Shown here one piece after another: positions 20,359 to 21,812 of a stretch of 21,812 nucleotides of DNA; the first letter of the stretch is position 1, and each line of letters starts with the position of its first letter. Location of the stretch: IMG/VR virus record IMGVR_UViG_3300009173_000092, positions 1 to 21,812 of that record; one strand, given 5' to 3'. The translations under genes and the position numbers were made by a program. This stretch comes from a virus. Under the pieces are notes generated by a model. It was not told the DNA's origin and made no database searches. It saw only the letters and a list, made by a program, of their open reading frames with translations.

Positions 20359-20816
20359 CGGACTTAACCACCACACAAGGGGCTATCCCGGCGATGAGCG
20401 CAGACGCGCTTATGGCCGTGCGAGAGTTTGAGGCTGAAGCCCTTGCTCAACCTCAGTGTCAAGTGAAAACGCACCACGTTCTACACGGCGGGATTTACAG
20501 CCGTACTATGCAGATGCCCGCCAGTTCTGTGACCGTGGGCGCTTTGATTAAGATTGACACCACCGTAGTTACGAGCGGGCATTTAACGATTTACACCGGG
20601 GCGGGGAAGGTTGACCTTATCGGGCATACCGTCACGCCCGCCCGCGCAGGGCGTAAGCAGATTGTGTTCGCCCACCGGGACAGCGACTTCACGATGCTTT
20701 TTGCCACAGACGCCAAGACAGTCGAGGAAGCGGAAGCGGAGTTTACAGACGAGGTTGATATGTTGGGTTCCCATAATAACCCTGAGAACGATATTGTAGT
20801 GATAACAGGTAGATGA
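20355..20816 (+). CDS. Cupin-like phage protein, 153 aa
   Basis: Start overlaps the GNAT stop as ATGA. HVLHGGIYSRTMQMPASSV, then ALIKIDTTVVTSGHLTIYTG and GRKQIVFAHRDSDFTMLFAT, follow the order of a small cupin (two beta motifs with His positions), and VEEAEAEFTD closes with an acidic helix. Metal-binding residues cannot be confirmed by eye. Proteins like this sit between the gp13- and gp14-like genes of many podoviruses; their role is unknown. It ends one base before the next start. Confidence 0.6.
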   Translation: MTDLTTTQGAIPAMSADALMAVREFEAEALAQPQCQVKTHHVLHGGIYSRTMQMPASSVTVGALIKIDTTVVTSGHLTIYTGAGKVDLIGHTVTPARAGRKQIVFAHRDSDFTMLFATDAKTVEEAEAEFTDEVDMLGSHNNPENDIVVITGR

Positions 20817-20817
20817 T

Positions 20818-21339
20818 ATGAGCGGCTATACCACAATCGCGCTTACCGTTATCGGAACCACGATGTCCGTTATCGGTCAGCTAAAGCAGGGTGCGGACGC
20901 AGAGAGAGCCGCGAACCGAAACGCTGGTGTGCTGTTCCAGAACGCCAACGCCGCACGGCTGGCGGCGAACGAGAACGCCAAACGCCAGAGACGGCTTGCT
21001 GGTAAACGCGCTGGTACGAACCGCGCCCTTGACCCTGATAAGATCGACTTGCTTGAGGACACGGCGCTTGAGGAGGAATTGGCTATTCAGTCTCTCGTCC
21101 ACGCGGGCGAGGTCGAGGCCATAGGTTTTGAGAACCGGGCGCAGAGCGAAATCGCAAGAGGTAAGAACGCCAAGTCAAATTCCGTGTTCGGCGCTTTCTC
21201 GTCAATCCTAATGGGTGCGGCGAGTTTGGGTGCTGGCTCCGCTGATAAGGCGGGGTCTACTATCCAATTCAACCCCGGCAACTTCAACCCGGTTTCGGGC
21301 GGCGGCGGCACAGGCTCACCGTTGGTTCTTAGGACTTAA
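20818..21339 (+). CDS. Internal virion protein B-like (T7 gp14-like)
   Basis: 173 residues. A hydrophobic N-terminus (YTTIALTVIGTTMSVIG), then a long Ala/Asn/Arg-rich helix (AERAANRNAGVLFQNANAA, RLAANENAKRQRRLAGKRAG), the EDTALEEELAIQSLVHAGE region typical for the family, and a Gly-rich end (SILMGAASLGAGSADKAG). gp14-type proteins leave the particle at infection and form the channel in the outer membrane. Position before a gp15-like gene supports this. Family identified by layout more than by exact motifs. Confidence 0.75.
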   Translation: MSGYTTIALTVIGTTMSVIGQLKQGADAERAANRNAGVLFQNANAARLAANENAKRQRRLAGKRAGTNRALDPDKIDLLEDTALEEELAIQSLVHAGEVEAIGFENRAQSEIARGKNAKSNSVFGAFSSILMGAASLGAGSADKAGSTIQFNPGNFNPVSGGGGTGSPLVLRT

Positions 21340-21342
21340 AGA

Positions 21343-21812
21343 ATGGCAAAATTCACTTCATTCGACGCGCCACAAGGTGTAGCTGGCCCGACCAACAGCG
21401 GTATGGAAACCGCCGCGCACCAAGGCGGCGGCGGGCAAGCCCTAGCCAGTTTAGGGTCCGACATAGTAAAGTTCGGTGGTGTCCTCAGACAGCGCGAAGA
21501 CAAACGCGCTATCACTTCAGCGCGGGCGTCCTTCTCTGAATTTCAGTTGGGCTTTGAGCAAGACGAAATTACGCGGAGAATGGCGGCACCGATTGGTGCA
21601 CCCGGCCACTACGAACAGTCTCAACAGGCGTTCGACGCGGGTATCTCCAAGCTGACCGAAGGAATGAATGACGTTCAGAAGAACGCGCTTGCTGGTCTTA
21701 TAGGCACGGCGCGGACTTCCAACCTGACCTCTGCCATGAAGGTCCAAGCGCAGAGCATGGTCAAGGGGGATCTGAACCACGTCGACGCCATTGGTAAGGG
21801 TATCGGCGCACA
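21343..21812 (+). CDS. Internal virion protein C-like (T7 gp15-like), 5' part
   Basis: Starts at ATG 21343, three bases after the gp14-like stop, and is still open at the window end (about 156 codons seen). MAKFTSFDAPQGVAGPTNSG is followed by a helical, Gln/Ala-rich sequence: DIVKFGGVLRQREDKRAITS, EFQLGFEQDEITRRMAAPIG, FDAGISKLTEGMNDVQKN. This 'short loop then long helices' start is typical of large internal virion proteins that enter the host periplasm. Assignment depends mainly on gene order. The ribosome binding site is weak (TTAAAGA). Confidence 0.65.
   Translation, partial: MAKFTSFDAPQGVAGPTNSGMETAAHQGGGGQALASLGSDIVKFGGVLRQREDKRAITSARASFSEFQLGFEQDEITRRMAAPIGAPGHYEQSQQAFDAGISKLTEGMNDVQKNALAGLIGTARTSNLTSAMKVQAQSMVKGDLNHVDAIGKGIGA

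Noticed and set aside
1-21812. Signs of lysogeny (integrase, attachment site, excisionase)
   Set aside because: None found. The single small XRE protein is not enough to call a temperate phage.

Overview
This window is part of a podovirus-type tailed phage genome (T7/BPP-1-like virion genes, no tail sheath or long-tail genes). The evidence is a short-tail gene order: small and large terminase, portal, Bbp19-like protein, scaffold, major capsid protein, decoration-type proteins, two tail tubular proteins, then T7 gp13-, gp14- and gp15-like internal virion proteins. The host cannot be read from the sequence. Shine-Dalgarno sites of the GGAG/AAGGA type and sigma70-like promoter elements suggest a Gram-negative, perhaps proteobacterial, host. 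No integrase, RNA polymerase, DNA polymerase or lysis gene is visible inside the window, so lifestyle is undetermined. No tRNA or CRISPR array was seen.

Layout: (1) 1-4443, rightward replication module: C-terminal end of an SNF2-type helicase, a ParB-like protein, a hypothetical protein, a strong terminator, then a large primase-helicase with a RepB-like primase domain, a zinc-type knot and a D5/SF3-like helicase. (2) 4348-4783, a dense repeat region that looks like a replication origin: five copies of a 13-mer (GTCGATCAGGATG), AT-rich DNA with TAGAGGAAAA repeats in both orientations, and a bidirectional terminator. (3) 4732-7890, a leftward cluster of small genes: an XRE-type regulator, at least nine tiny genes (two encode single-membrane-span peptides) and a half-size DnaN-like sliding clamp. 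They share TGAAAGGRA-type ribosome binding sites and are separated by hairpin terminators and a duplicated intergenic cassette. (4) 7949-7966, a perfect palindrome with TATAAT on both strands, forming a divergent control point between the leftward genes and the rightward late genes. (5) 8000 to the end, rightward packaging and virion genes, mostly with 1-8 nt overlaps, running off the window in the gp15-like gene.

The most unusual signal is a dispersed perfect palindrome, GTTTAAAC, present 15 times in 21.8 kb where well under one copy is expected by chance. It sits in two terminator loops, beside two other terminators, at the terS stop codon, in the start-codon leader of one gene, in the leader of the capsid gene and inside eight coding regions. 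Other points of interest are the iteron array that encodes the end of the XRE repressor, a clamp reduced to domains II and III, a tail protein with one FCCH-like domain apparently nested inside another, and a CCCGACACA repeat cluster at the terS/terL junction that could be a packaging or regulatory site.
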